Positions 1-5,729 of a stretch of 8,303 bases of DNA are shown here, in pieces. Within the stretch, counting starts at the first letter, position 1, and every line of letters begins with the position of its first letter. This stretch comes from Melioribacteraceae bacterium (GTDB taxonomy: Bacteria; Bacteroidota; Ignavibacteria; Ignavibacteriales; Melioribacteraceae): NCBI GenBank assembly GCA_015486905.1, contig WFQV01000371.1, positions 1-8,303 of the forward strand, written 5' to 3'. The notes under the pieces are model-generated. The model was given only the letters and a program-made list of their open reading frames with translations, ran no database searches and had not been told where the DNA came from. The position numbers and the translations under genes were made by a program.

Positions 1-16
1 AATGAAAGATAAATGA

Positions 17-148
17 GGCTAAAGCCAAAAAACATTGTTTCTTTTTTCAAATCCGTTGACTAAAGTCAACGGCAATGGAGCTAAAGTCAACTGAAATATT
101 TTTTGAAGCAACCGTCAATATTAGCTAAAGTCAACGTCAATGTTGACT
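17..148. repeat. Cluster of TAAAGTCAAC palindromic repeats (REP-like)
   Basis: Four related elements occur in 132 bp. GGCT-AA-AGCC at 17-26 is a short palindrome. CCGTTGACT-AA-AGTCAACGG at 53-72 has perfect 9-bp arms around an AA loop. GCTAAAGTCAAC at 80-91 is a half element. GCTAAAGTCAAC at 124-135 is followed by the inverted GTTGACT at 142-148. The shared core is a CTAAAG-type loop flanked by complementary arms, and GTCAAT/GGCAAT words lie between copies. Elements of this form (short imperfect palindromes scattered between genes) resemble REP sequences mobilised by RAYT transposases. That comparison is an inference, and no transposase gene is in the window. Confidence 0.6.
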
Positions 149-174
149 AATCCAACATTCCAACGACCCCTTCA

Positions 175-202
175 CAATTTACCATTTACAATTCACCATT
201 CA
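175..202. repeat. Heptamer tandem array, four copies of C(A/C)ATT(T/C)A
   Basis: Positions 175-202 read as CAATTTA, CCATTTA, CAATTCA, CCATTCA: four contiguous 7-bp units. It can also be viewed as two 14-bp units differing at two positions. No coding role is visible. Heptanucleotide tandem arrays in intergenic DNA are known from several bacterial groups, but I cannot assign this one to a named family. Confidence 0.65.
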
Positions 203-207
203 ACCTA

Positions 208-284
208 TCGCGACGTACCTCGCAAAATGCGGGGTAAGTCGGACCTGTCGCGACGAATCCCGACTTGTCGGGAGAAGTCGGACC
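208..284. repeat. Two tandem ~40-bp hairpin units, TCGCGACG ... AAGTCGGACC
   Basis: Unit A (208-245) and unit B (248-284) both begin with TCGCGACG and end with AAGTCGGACC. The cores between these flanks differ in sequence, yet each folds. Unit A has CCTCGCA (218-224) against TGCGGGG (228-234), 7 pairs including one G-T wobble, with an AAA loop. Unit B has TCCCGAC (258-264) against GTCGGGA (267-273), 7 perfect pairs with a TT loop. The conserved flanks plus a divergent but still paired core suggest a mobile or structured repeat unit, not a simple duplication. There are too few copies, and no proper spacers, for a CRISPR. Confidence 0.65.
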
Positions 285-314
285 ATCCAACCATCCATTC
301 ATCCAACCATCCAA
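283..314. repeat. Octamer tandem array, four copies of CCATCCAA
   Basis: Four contiguous 8-bp units: CCATCCAA (283-290), CCATCCAT (291-298), TCATCCAA (299-306) and CCATCCAA (307-314). It starts within the last two bases of hairpin unit B, so the two repeat types abut. A simple tandem array like this can change length by slippage. It lies far from any start codon in the window, so no phase-variation role is suggested. Confidence 0.65.
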
Positions 315-420
315 GATTTTCGGTTTTACAAGAACCAACTTAAGCTTCTTTCCGTTTTCCGCTTTCAACTAATAATAATAATGAGACTAACGTCTTACCT
401 CTTTCGTCTCGCGTTTAACT

Positions 421-455
421 ATTTCTTATTTCTCGTTTCTTATTTCTTATTTTAT
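421..455. repeat. Heptamer tandem array, ATTTCTT
   Basis: Units are ATTTCTT (421-427), ATTTCTC (428-434), GTTTCTT (435-441), ATTTCTT (442-448) and a decayed ATTTTAT (449-455). The period equals that of the 175-202 array, but the unit sequence differs. It lies about 65 bp beyond the terminator of the minus-strand operon. Confidence 0.5.
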
Positions 456-517
456 CATTTTTTGCCACTGATTTTAAATCTGTACCGAAAAAAATAAGGT
501 TAGATTAAATTTAAAAT

Positions 518-550
518 AAAAACGGCACGATTAAACACCGTGCCATTTTT
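518..550 (-). terminator. Rho-independent terminator of the ABC/GldG operon
   Basis: Read on the minus strand, GGCACG (complement of 539-544) pairs with CGTGCC (complement of 524-529) around a loop of about 9 nt, followed by G and TTTTT, then ATTTT. The outer A5/T5 tracts (518-522 and 546-550) extend the stem after one mismatch. It begins about 20 bp after the stop codon of the DUF4340 gene, where the last gene of the operon should terminate. The A-tract on the other side means it could also work weakly in the plus direction. Confidence 0.75.
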
Positions 551-569
551 ATGGGGAGGGGAATAACAT

Positions 570-1568
570 TTATTTCTTTTTCTTGGTTTTTTTAGCTTTC
601 TTTTTCATAAAATCTTTTATTGTTACAAACAATCTTTTCTTTAGCTTTCCTTTGGTGCCGTCAAAGTAAGTTCCGGGATTTTGTGTTGAAGAAACAACAA
701 ACCGCTTTCCCAACTTAAATCCTTTAACAACGATAGTGTCTTTTTCGCCCTCGATTGTTATTTTGTAATCGGGCTTTTTCAAACTGCCGGGGGTAACATC
801 ATCAACGAAATTATCGCTAAACATATCCGAGAGTATTCGCAGCTCTCTAACGGTTTGCAACGAGTCGATGGGTTGGTTTCCATTGGCTTTCCATTTATTG
901 TCAACTTTAACCAATTGAAATGAGCTGTCCGCAGGATAATCAAAAACAAGCCTGTTCCATTTCAGGTAACTACTTTTTATTATTTTATTATTACGCCACA
1001 TATTCGGGTTTTGGTCGAAGGTCATAGAGAGGAAGCCGTTAACCTCGTACACTTCTTTCTCTCCGGCAAGTCTTACGAACGTACCCATCTCCGCACCCTG
1101 TCCGCCAAAGTAGTAATTCTGACGTCTGTTCTGTGCTTTGTAAGTAAACTTACCTATTACTAAGTTCAGGGTTGTATCGCTGCCTTCAACCACCTTCACC
1201 CTTGTGGCTTTATTGGTGACTCGATATTCCTTCCATTTTTTTTCACTGCGCGCCGCAACCCGCTCCGCTTTTATTCTCAATAATTGATTAAACATATTTT
1301 TAATCTTAGCCGCCGGTACGTCATCAACCTTATTGCTGTCGTAATTAATTATCCAACCTTTTTCGCTGCGGTAAATTTTGTATGACCTGCCTTTAAGAGA
1401 TTTGGGGTAAATAAAAATTTGCGTTACGGCAGAGGTATCGATATTGACAATATTCTTTCTAAAATTACGTTCATGTTTTCCTGTTCCGGTAAAATAGATT
1501 ACCACAACAATAATAAGTAAGACTAAAAACACTATTCCTAATTTCGAAGTAGAATTTTTTTTAGACAT
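570..1568 (-). CDS. DUF4340 domain-containing membrane-anchored protein
   Basis: Last gene of the ABC operon, 332 aa from the chosen ATG. Residues 10-26 (GIVFLVLL... to about IYF) form one hydrophobic helix after a short Lys-rich start, so it is an N-terminal anchor with the rest outside the cytoplasm. The body, about residues 40-318, is beta-rich and fits DUF4340: a GW motif near 71-72, TFVRL at 163-167 followed by VYEVNGF at 173-179, and a FKLGKRFVV stretch near 284-292. DUF4340 genes commonly sit beside GldG-type genes; the biochemical role is unknown. The ATG at 1566-1568 overlaps the upstream gldG-like stop by 8 bp, suggesting translational coupling. A TTG two codons earlier (1572-1574) is possible but less likely. 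Oddity: the C-terminus, roughly residues 322-332, is almost entirely lysine. Family assignment is fairly sure, function is not. Confidence 0.8.
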   Translation of the reverse strand: MSKKNSTSKLGIVFLVLLIIVVVIYFTGTGKHERNFRKNIVNIDTSAVTQIFIYPKSLKGRSYKIYRSEKGWIINYDSNKVDDVPAAKIKNMFNQLLRIKAERVAARSEKKWKEYRVTNKATRVKVVEGSDTTLNLVIGKFTYKAQNRRQNYYFGGQGAEMGTFVRLAGEKEVYEVNGFLSMTFDQNPNMWRNNKIIKSSYLKWNRLVFDYPADSSFQLVKVDNKWKANGNQPIDSLQTVRELRILSDMFSDNFVDDVTPGSLKKPDYKITIEGEKDTIVVKGFKLGKRFVVSSTQNPGTYFDGTKGKLKKRLFVTIKDFMKKKAKKTKKKK

Positions 1569-3084
1569 AATCAACCGATTGAATTTGTTTGCGAATTTTC
1601 TTCTTAGTTTGAAATCTAATTACACCGTAAAGAATTATTAACAAAATCGGAAGCAAGAAATTAACATATTTAATAATTGTTTTCGTGCCTTCGCTCAGAG
1701 TAGGATCTATCGGTCTTGAAGTAATTCCTTTCGTCCTCAGTTGGCTAAGCCCTGTTTCGTCGGTAAGCCAATCAACAGCGTTAGCCATCAAATTAACATT
1801 ATCAGGCTGTAACTCTCGCGGGCTTTTTCCTTTGCCGTTAATTGCGAAATCGCCGTCGCCGAAAACAACCATTTTTGTTTTTTTGCTGCCTAAAAGTTTT
1901 CCTTCCAAAGCAACAGCAACCGGTAGAGAAGGATTTAAGAAATCGCTCTTACGCCATTGATACATAATGTTGAAATAAAGGGGAGGCGTCTTAAGTCCCG
2001 ATTTCTCAGATGTTTTAGCAAGAATGGTTACTTTCACAGAAGAGTCCTTCGGCGTAACGTCAACCGGGCTGGCAAATTTCAGCATAACGGATTCCAGTCC
2101 TTCCGTAATGGGATGCTTTGCAAATTTTGTGATTGTCGGAATGTAAGGAAATCTAACCGGCGTGCTCATTACAAAAAGTCCTTGCTGCTGGCGCACCATC
2201 ACATTGCTGCAGTTAATGTCAACAACAAATTTCTTTTCGACGTTAACACCGAATTTTTTAAGCCAATCGAGAAAATTTGTTTTTACAATTTTCCCTTGTT
2301 GAGTTGAAAAATCTCCTTCCACACTGTTAACTGCGGCAAGTATCTTACCGCCTCTCTTAACAAAATTATCGAGGTAATTAAAATCTCTTTGGCTAAAAGA
2401 ATCTTTCGGTGCAACAATGACAAGTGTAGAAATTGCTTTCGGCACACCCGTCGTATCTGTAAATTTTACCGCTTTAACTTTGTAAAGTACATTCAATAAT
2501 TTTTGCTCTTGCGGCATTTCGTCCAACTTCGGTTCACCGTGCCCTTGTAAAAAACCAACCTCCGGTTTATTTGTAACCGTAATTTTTTTAATCGCCGAAG
2601 AAAGTGCATATTCCATTGCGGCACCGGGTTTAATAAAAGGAATTGTTTCCTTTTTATCCTTGTAACGAATTACCGCACCGAGGTAAGCTCGCTGTTGTTT
2701 CATCTGGTCTTTCTCGCGAACGTTAATCACAACCGGGCGCACACCGTTCTTCTGTGCCTCAATTTCCGTTTGTTGGTTTTCGTTGGGATTAATAAATTCG
2801 TAAACGACCTGCCCATCAGAATAATTTGCGTACTCAATCAACAAGTCTTTAAAATCTCTCCTAGCGCTTTCGATGTTTGGCGGCAAATTTTCAGTGAAAT
2901 ACGCCGTAACCGTAACAGGCGCATCGAGATTACCAATAATATCCTTGGTTGCTTTGCTCAAACTGTAACGCTGGTCTGCCGTAAAATCACCTCTGACGAA
3001 AAATCTGAAAGACAGAATATTTATTAACAAAACTATTCCGAATACCAGCACTACCGTCGTTTGTAATTTTTTTCTTGTTAACAT
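1561..3084 (-). CDS. GldG-family ABC-associated extracytoplasmic protein
   Basis: 507 aa. One membrane helix lies near the N-terminus (about 9-28) and one near the C-terminus (about 472-490), with a large soluble domain between them and a basic cytoplasmic tail (QTKKKIRKQ). This topology and the motifs GHGE at 181-184, a GGKIL stretch at 245-249, GDGDF at 409-413 and an NxxLMANAVDWL-like segment at 429-440 match the GldG / ABC-type auxiliary family (IFT52/GldG-like fold). In Flavobacterium, GldG works with GldF and GldA in an ABC complex needed for gliding. Homologues occur in many non-gliding bacteria, so gliding should not be assumed. The start ATG lies 7 bp after the permease stop, and no strong ribosome-binding site is visible. 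No truncation is seen. The substrate is unknown. Confidence 0.85.
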   Translation of the reverse strand: MLTRKKLQTTVVLVFGIVLLINILSFRFFVRGDFTADQRYSLSKATKDIIGNLDAPVTVTAYFTENLPPNIESARRDFKDLLIEYANYSDGQVVYEFINPNENQQTEIEAQKNGVRPVVINVREKDQMKQQRAYLGAVIRYKDKKETIPFIKPGAAMEYALSSAIKKITVTNKPEVGFLQGHGEPKLDEMPQEQKLLNVLYKVKAVKFTDTTGVPKAISTLVIVAPKDSFSQRDFNYLDNFVKRGGKILAAVNSVEGDFSTQQGKIVKTNFLDWLKKFGVNVEKKFVVDINCSNVMVRQQQGLFVMSTPVRFPYIPTITKFAKHPITEGLESVMLKFASPVDVTPKDSSVKVTILAKTSEKSGLKTPPLYFNIMYQWRKSDFLNPSLPVAVALEGKLLGSKKTKMVVFGDGDFAINGKGKSPRELQPDNVNLMANAVDWLTDETGLSQLRTKGITSRPIDPTLSEGTKTIIKYVNFLLPILLIILYGVIRFQTKKKIRKQIQSVDYV

Positions 3085-3091
3085 GGTTACG

Positions 3092-3817
3092 TCACTCTAC
3101 TATATTTCTTTTTGACAATGATACTTCGGCTAAGAACAAACCCAAAAAAGCAAGTGAGAGAAGATAAATAACATCTTTGCTGTCTATTACTCCCCTCGAA
3201 ATTGAATCGTAATGCGTTGAGATGCTTAAGAAATTAAACAACTCTCCTAAGAATCCCGTAAAGTTAGATGCGAGAACGTCAAAAATTATTAAGAAAAAGA
3301 CACCTATGAAAAGCGACAACAGAAAAGCAACTATTTGATTATTCGTAACGCTGCTTGCGTAAAGTCCTATTCCGATGTAAACAGCGCTGACCAAAACCAT
3401 TCCCAAATAACCGCTCCAAACGGCACCTTGGTCTATTGGACCCAAAGCCCAAACCGTAATGTAATATGGCAATGTTAATGCAAGAGCTATTATTATTAAG
3501 GTTAATGCGGCTGTGAATTTTCCCAGCACTACCTGCCAATCCGAAACTGGCTTCGTAAGAAGCAACTCAATCGTGCCGCTTTTCTTTTCCTCTGCAATCG
3601 TTTTCATTGTAATGGCAGGAATAAAAAAGAAAAGTGTCCAATACGCTACCGAAAAGAACGGTGCGAGTGTCGCCTGCCCGACGAAGAAGATGTCCGAGCC
3701 GAAGAGCCACGTGAAGAAACCGCTAAGTCCCAAAAAAACCGAGAGCAAAATGTAGGCGGCTAACGAATCGAAAAACGCTTGTAATTCTCTTTTTGCAATT
3801 ACTAAAATCGGTTCCAT
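3092..3817 (-). CDS. ABC-2 type transporter permease subunit (GldF-like)
   Basis: 241 aa integral membrane protein. About six hydrophobic segments can be seen: roughly 17-39, 50-72, 102-125, 135-156, 162-184 and 214-231. The cytoplasmic loop at 76-101 carries the ABC-2 signature: EEKKSGTIELLLTKP followed by VSDWQVVLGKF, matching the E-x-x-x-GT-x-E-LL-x-x-P-V pattern of GldF/NosY-like permeases that couples to the ATPase. It lies 11 bp downstream of the ATPase gene and 7 bp upstream of the GldG-like gene, so the three are almost certainly cotranscribed and their products assembled together. Its small size is normal for GldF-type permeases, which probably act as dimers. The transported substrate cannot be read from sequence. 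Confidence 0.88.
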   Translation of the reverse strand: MEPILVIAKRELQAFFDSLAAYILLSVFLGLSGFFTWLFGSDIFFVGQATLAPFFSVAYWTLFFFIPAITMKTIAEEKKSGTIELLLTKPVSDWQVVLGKFTAALTLIIIALALTLPYYITVWALGPIDQGAVWSGYLGMVLVSAVYIGIGLYASSVTNNQIVAFLLSLFIGVFFLIIFDVLASNFTGFLGELFNFLSISTHYDSISRGVIDSKDVIYLLSLAFLGLFLAEVSLSKRNIVE

Positions 3818-3828
3818 TTTCTCAAATT

Positions 3829-4761
3829 CTAATTTGTTGTTAATTCCCTGAATACGTCTTCAAGTTTTGTTTCGATAGGTGTTAATTCCGTAAGCACCCA
3901 ATTGTTCTTTACGCAAAGGTTAAAAATATCTTTCCTCGACGAAACGTTTTCCTTACTGTTTACCACAAATCTAAACGGATTCTGCTCGTTAATATCAACC
4001 ATTGAAACACTCTCAAGACTGCTTAACTCACTAAACACTTTATTACTGTCCTCCGCTTCGGCAATTTCAACCTCAAGCATTTCGGTGCCTTGCGCTTGTT
4101 TACGCAGCACCTCGGATGTTCCGTCGGCAACTATTTTTCCTTTATTGATAATTAAAATTCTATCCGATGTTGCTTCAACTTCGGGAAGGATGTGGGTACT
4201 TAAGATTACTGTTTTCTCTTTTCCCAATTCGCGAATCAATCTTCTTATTTCAACTATTTGATTCGGATCAAGTCCCGTCGTAGGTTCGTCAAGGATTAAA
4301 ATTTCCGGGTCGTGAATCATTGCCTGCGCAAGTCCCACTCTTTGTCTGTAACCTTTTGAAAGTTCACTAATCATCTTGTGCTTCTCTTCGTTAAGCCCAC
4401 AGACTTTAACCATCTCGGCAATTCGCGAAGGAATGTTTTCTTTCGGCACACCGCTTAGTTCGGCTACAAATTCAAGATATTCGAGCACTTGCATGTCGTT
4501 GTAAAGGGGATTGTTCTCTGGCAAGTACCCTATTTTCTTTTTTATTGCGTCAGGGTCGTCAAAAATAGAAACGCCGTTAACCAAAACATCCCCGTCGGAC
4601 GGAGCCATAAAACAAGTAATTATTTTCATTGTTGTTGTTTTTCCAGCACCGTTAGGACCCAAGAAACCTAAAATTTCGCCCGTTTTAACTTCGAATGTTA
4701 TGTTGTCAACAGCCCTCTGAGATCCGTATTTTTTAGTTACATTCTTAACTACAATTCCCAT
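3829..4761 (-). CDS. ABC transporter ATP-binding protein (GldA-like)
   Basis: 310 aa, first gene of the four-gene export operon, supplying ATP hydrolysis for the ABC-2 permease next door. Walker A GPNGAGKT is at 35-42, the signature LSKGYRQR at 134-141, Walker B ILILDEP at 154-160 with catalytic Glu159, the D-loop GLDP at 163-166 and the H-loop His190. The usual Q-loop glutamine is replaced in YLPENNPLY (79-87), a pattern I recall as typical of the GldA/YxlF-type subgroup. After about residue 215 comes a roughly 95-residue C-terminal extension ending in a TKLEDVFRELT motif, also typical of this subgroup. The ATG at 4759-4761 is preceded by a weak GGAAA. It could be expressed from its own promoter in the 85-bp gap behind rpiA or by read-through. 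Family assignment is firm, substrate unknown. Confidence 0.92.
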   Translation of the reverse strand: MGIVVKNVTKKYGSQRAVDNITFEVKTGEILGFLGPNGAGKTTTMKIITCFMAPSDGDVLVNGVSIFDDPDAIKKKIGYLPENNPLYNDMQVLEYLEFVAELSGVPKENIPSRIAEMVKVCGLNEEKHKMISELSKGYRQRVGLAQAMIHDPEILILDEPTTGLDPNQIVEIRRLIRELGKEKTVILSTHILPEVEATSDRILIINKGKIVADGTSEVLRKQAQGTEMLEVEIAEAEDSNKVFSELSSLESVSMVDINEQNPFRFVVNSKENVSSRKDIFNLCVKNNWVLTELTPIETKLEDVFRELTTN

Positions 4762-4796
4762 AACGTTTTTCCGTTATTTAATAAAATTATTAGTGT

Positions 4797-4826
4797 AACC
4801 TTGCATCAAATAAAATTATCAAGGTT
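4797..4826. other. Stem-loop between rpiA and the ABC operon
   Basis: AACCTTG (4797-4803) and CAAGGTT (4820-4826) form a perfect 7-bp stem with a 16-nt AT-rich loop. Both flanking genes are on the minus strand. In that direction the stem is not followed by a T-run, so it is a poor terminator for rpiA. In the plus direction it is followed by TTTCTT (the run of Ts begins inside the stem), so it would better stop antisense transcription coming from the operon side. It may partly separate rpiA from the ABC operon, but this is uncertain. Confidence 0.35.
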
Positions 4827-4846
4827 TTTCTTACAAAAAATTAAAT

Positions 4847-5545
4847 TTAATGTTCCAAAGAATTTAAAATTTTTATTCCGTTCTTTCCTGCGGAAATTAC
4901 CATATCTGCCAAACCGATAAACAATCCGTGGACTATTATTCCTGCTCTTTTCTCAAGTAATTCTGCAATCTCTTCCGGTTTTTCAAGAGGTTTAAATTTT
5001 GCATCTAAAATAAAGTTTTTCTCATCAGTAATAAATATTTTGCCCGAGGTCCTTGTTCTCAAAGAAACTTTTGCTCCGAGTTTAACCAAAAAATTCTTTT
5101 CCAATTCCACTGCAAACGGAACAACCTCCACCGGAAGAACAAATTTTTCACACAGTCTTTCGGACAATTTGGAATCGTCCACAATAATTATTTCTTTTTG
5201 CGATGCTTGTGCAACTATTTTCTCGTGCAGCAATGCGCCCCCGCCGCCTTTGATTAAATTTAAATTTTTGTCAATCTCGTCAGCGCCGTCTATTGTCAAA
5301 TCAATTTCATTTACATTTCCGAAATCCGTTAACGGTATACCGTTTTTCTCTGCAAGCTGTTTTGTTGCGTTTGAAGTTGGTATTCCAACAATATTTTTTA
5401 ACTCCCCGCTTTTAATTCTATTGCCTATCTCGATAACGGCATATTTAGCGGTAGTACCGCTGCCCAAGCCAACAACCATGCCGGATTCAATGAAGTCGGC
5501 GGCTTTTACTGCTGCTTCTTTTTTTAATGTTTCTTTTTCTTTCAT
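4847..5545 (-). CDS. rpiA: Ribose-5-phosphate isomerase A
   Basis: 232 aa, full length for RpiA (E. coli about 219). It interconverts ribose 5-phosphate and ribulose 5-phosphate in the non-oxidative pentose phosphate pathway, in the cytoplasm. All family landmarks are present: the phosphate-binding GLGSGTTA at 26-33, PTSNAT at 56-61, the catalytic loop DGADEID at 86-92, KGGGGALLHEK at 99-109 and VDDSK at 122-126. Residues equivalent to E. coli Asp81, Asp84, Lys94, Glu103, Asp118 and Lys121 are Asp86, Asp89, Lys99, Glu108, Asp123 and Lys126. The start ATG is preceded by AAAGG at about 10 bp, one of the few plausible ribosome-binding sites here. It is divergent from the Nif3-like gene and probably monocistronic or weakly linked to the ABC operon 85 bp downstream. 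Confidence 0.96.
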   Translation of the reverse strand: MKEKETLKKEAAVKAADFIESGMVVGLGSGTTAKYAVIEIGNRIKSGELKNIVGIPTSNATKQLAEKNGIPLTDFGNVNEIDLTIDGADEIDKNLNLIKGGGGALLHEKIVAQASQKEIIIVDDSKLSERLCEKFVLPVEVVPFAVELEKNFLVKLGAKVSLRTRTSGKIFITDEKNFILDAKFKPLEKPEEIAELLEKRAGIIVHGLFIGLADMVISAGKNGIKILNSLEH

Positions 5546-5579
5546 CTCAAACCTTTATTTTTTTATCTTCACATATTGA

Positions 5580-5608
5580 GAAATATAAAAAAAATATTTA
5601 TTTTTCAA
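5580..5608 (-). promoter_or_regulatory. Candidate rpiA promoter, Bacteroidota type
   Basis: On the minus strand a TTG (complement of 5606-5608) is followed after 18 bp by TATATTTC (complement of 5580-5587). This is one base from the Bacteroidota -7 box TAnnTTTG, with spacing close to the usual 19. Transcription would begin about 25-30 bp before the rpiA ATG. The region is so AT-rich that a chance match is quite possible. Confidence 0.3.
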
Positions 5609-5619
5609 TTTACAATATT

Positions 5620-5685
5620 ATGAAAAAGTTAATTTATATTTTAAGAATACGAAAAACAAAGTTAACGATTAGAAGTTTTAGCTAA
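5620..5685 (+). other. Possible 21-codon leader ORF (speculative)
   Basis: An ATG at 5620 opens a 21-codon frame (MKKLIYIL... to ...RSFS) ending with TAA at 5683-5685, ten bases before the terminator-like hairpin at 5695. The product would be basic, with 4 Lys, 3 Arg and several Ile/Leu. There is no ribosome-binding site and no run of a single amino acid as in classical attenuation leaders. A TTG at 5576-5578 with TATTTTTC at 5599-5606 could be a weak promoter in the right direction. A 66-base open frame is expected by chance in such DNA, so I list it only because of its position. Confidence 0.12.
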
Positions 5686-5694
5686 GAATAAGGT

Positions 5695-5729
5695 AAAATG
5701 CACTTCTCACACAGAAGTGCATTTTTTTT
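5695..5729 (+). terminator. Strong terminator-like hairpin abutting the nif3-like start
   Basis: AAAATGCACTTCT (5695-5707) and AGAAGTGCATTTT (5713-5725) form a perfect 13-bp stem with the 5-nt loop CACAC. The eight-T run at 5722-5729 is the 3' end of the stem plus its tail. This is a textbook intrinsic terminator on the plus strand. It lies in the divergent spacer between rpiA and the Nif3-like gene, where no plus-strand gene precedes it, and it ends one base before the ATG at 5730. On the minus strand its tail is only TTTT, so it is weaker there. It may be an attenuator, the end of a small RNA, or a translation-blocking hairpin. Confidence 0.7.

Larger units (their letters stand above)
1..569. 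other. Repeat-rich intergenic region, no gene
   Basis: I find no credible gene in this stretch. The longest open frames (about 60-67 codons on either strand) run straight through the repeats and look like nothing known. It contains, in order: a cluster of TAAAGTCAAC palindromic elements (17-148), a heptamer array (175-202), two tandem hairpin units rich in CGCGAC/GTCGG (208-284), an octamer array (283-314), a short TAA/AAT run (370-382), a second heptamer array (421-455) and the terminator of the minus-strand operon (518-550). GC content is visibly higher at 205-285 than around it. Whatever gene lies to the left of the window is not visible. Confidence 0.8.

Noticed and set aside
79..87. Loss of the Q-loop glutamine in the ABC ATPase (protein residues 79-87) as a sign of inactivation
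   Set aside because: The YLPEnnPLY form is, as I recall, normal for GldA-like ATPases; all other ATPase motifs are intact.
208..314. CRISPR-like appearance of repeated units
   Set aside because: Only two hairpin units, directly abutting and without unique spacers of regular length, followed by a simple octamer array. No cas gene is present.
140..343. 67-codon open frame on the plus strand, and a 60-codon one on the minus strand
   Set aside because: Both run through tandem and palindromic repeats; the product has repetitive His/Pro/Ser content and no family resemblance or ribosome-binding site.
1572..1574. TTG as start of the DUF4340 gene
   Set aside because: An ATG two codons downstream (1566-1568) gives the compact ATG/stop overlap with the GldG-like gene and an equally good N-terminus.
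570..4761. Gliding motility locus
   Set aside because: Only GldA/F/G-like genes are present. These families are common outside gliding bacteria, and no gldK-N, gldB/D/H/J or spr gene is in the window.
5040..5579. 179-codon open frame opposite rpiA
   Set aside because: It lies antisense to a complete, well-conserved rpiA, and its Ser/Phe-rich product is what the complement of such a gene gives.
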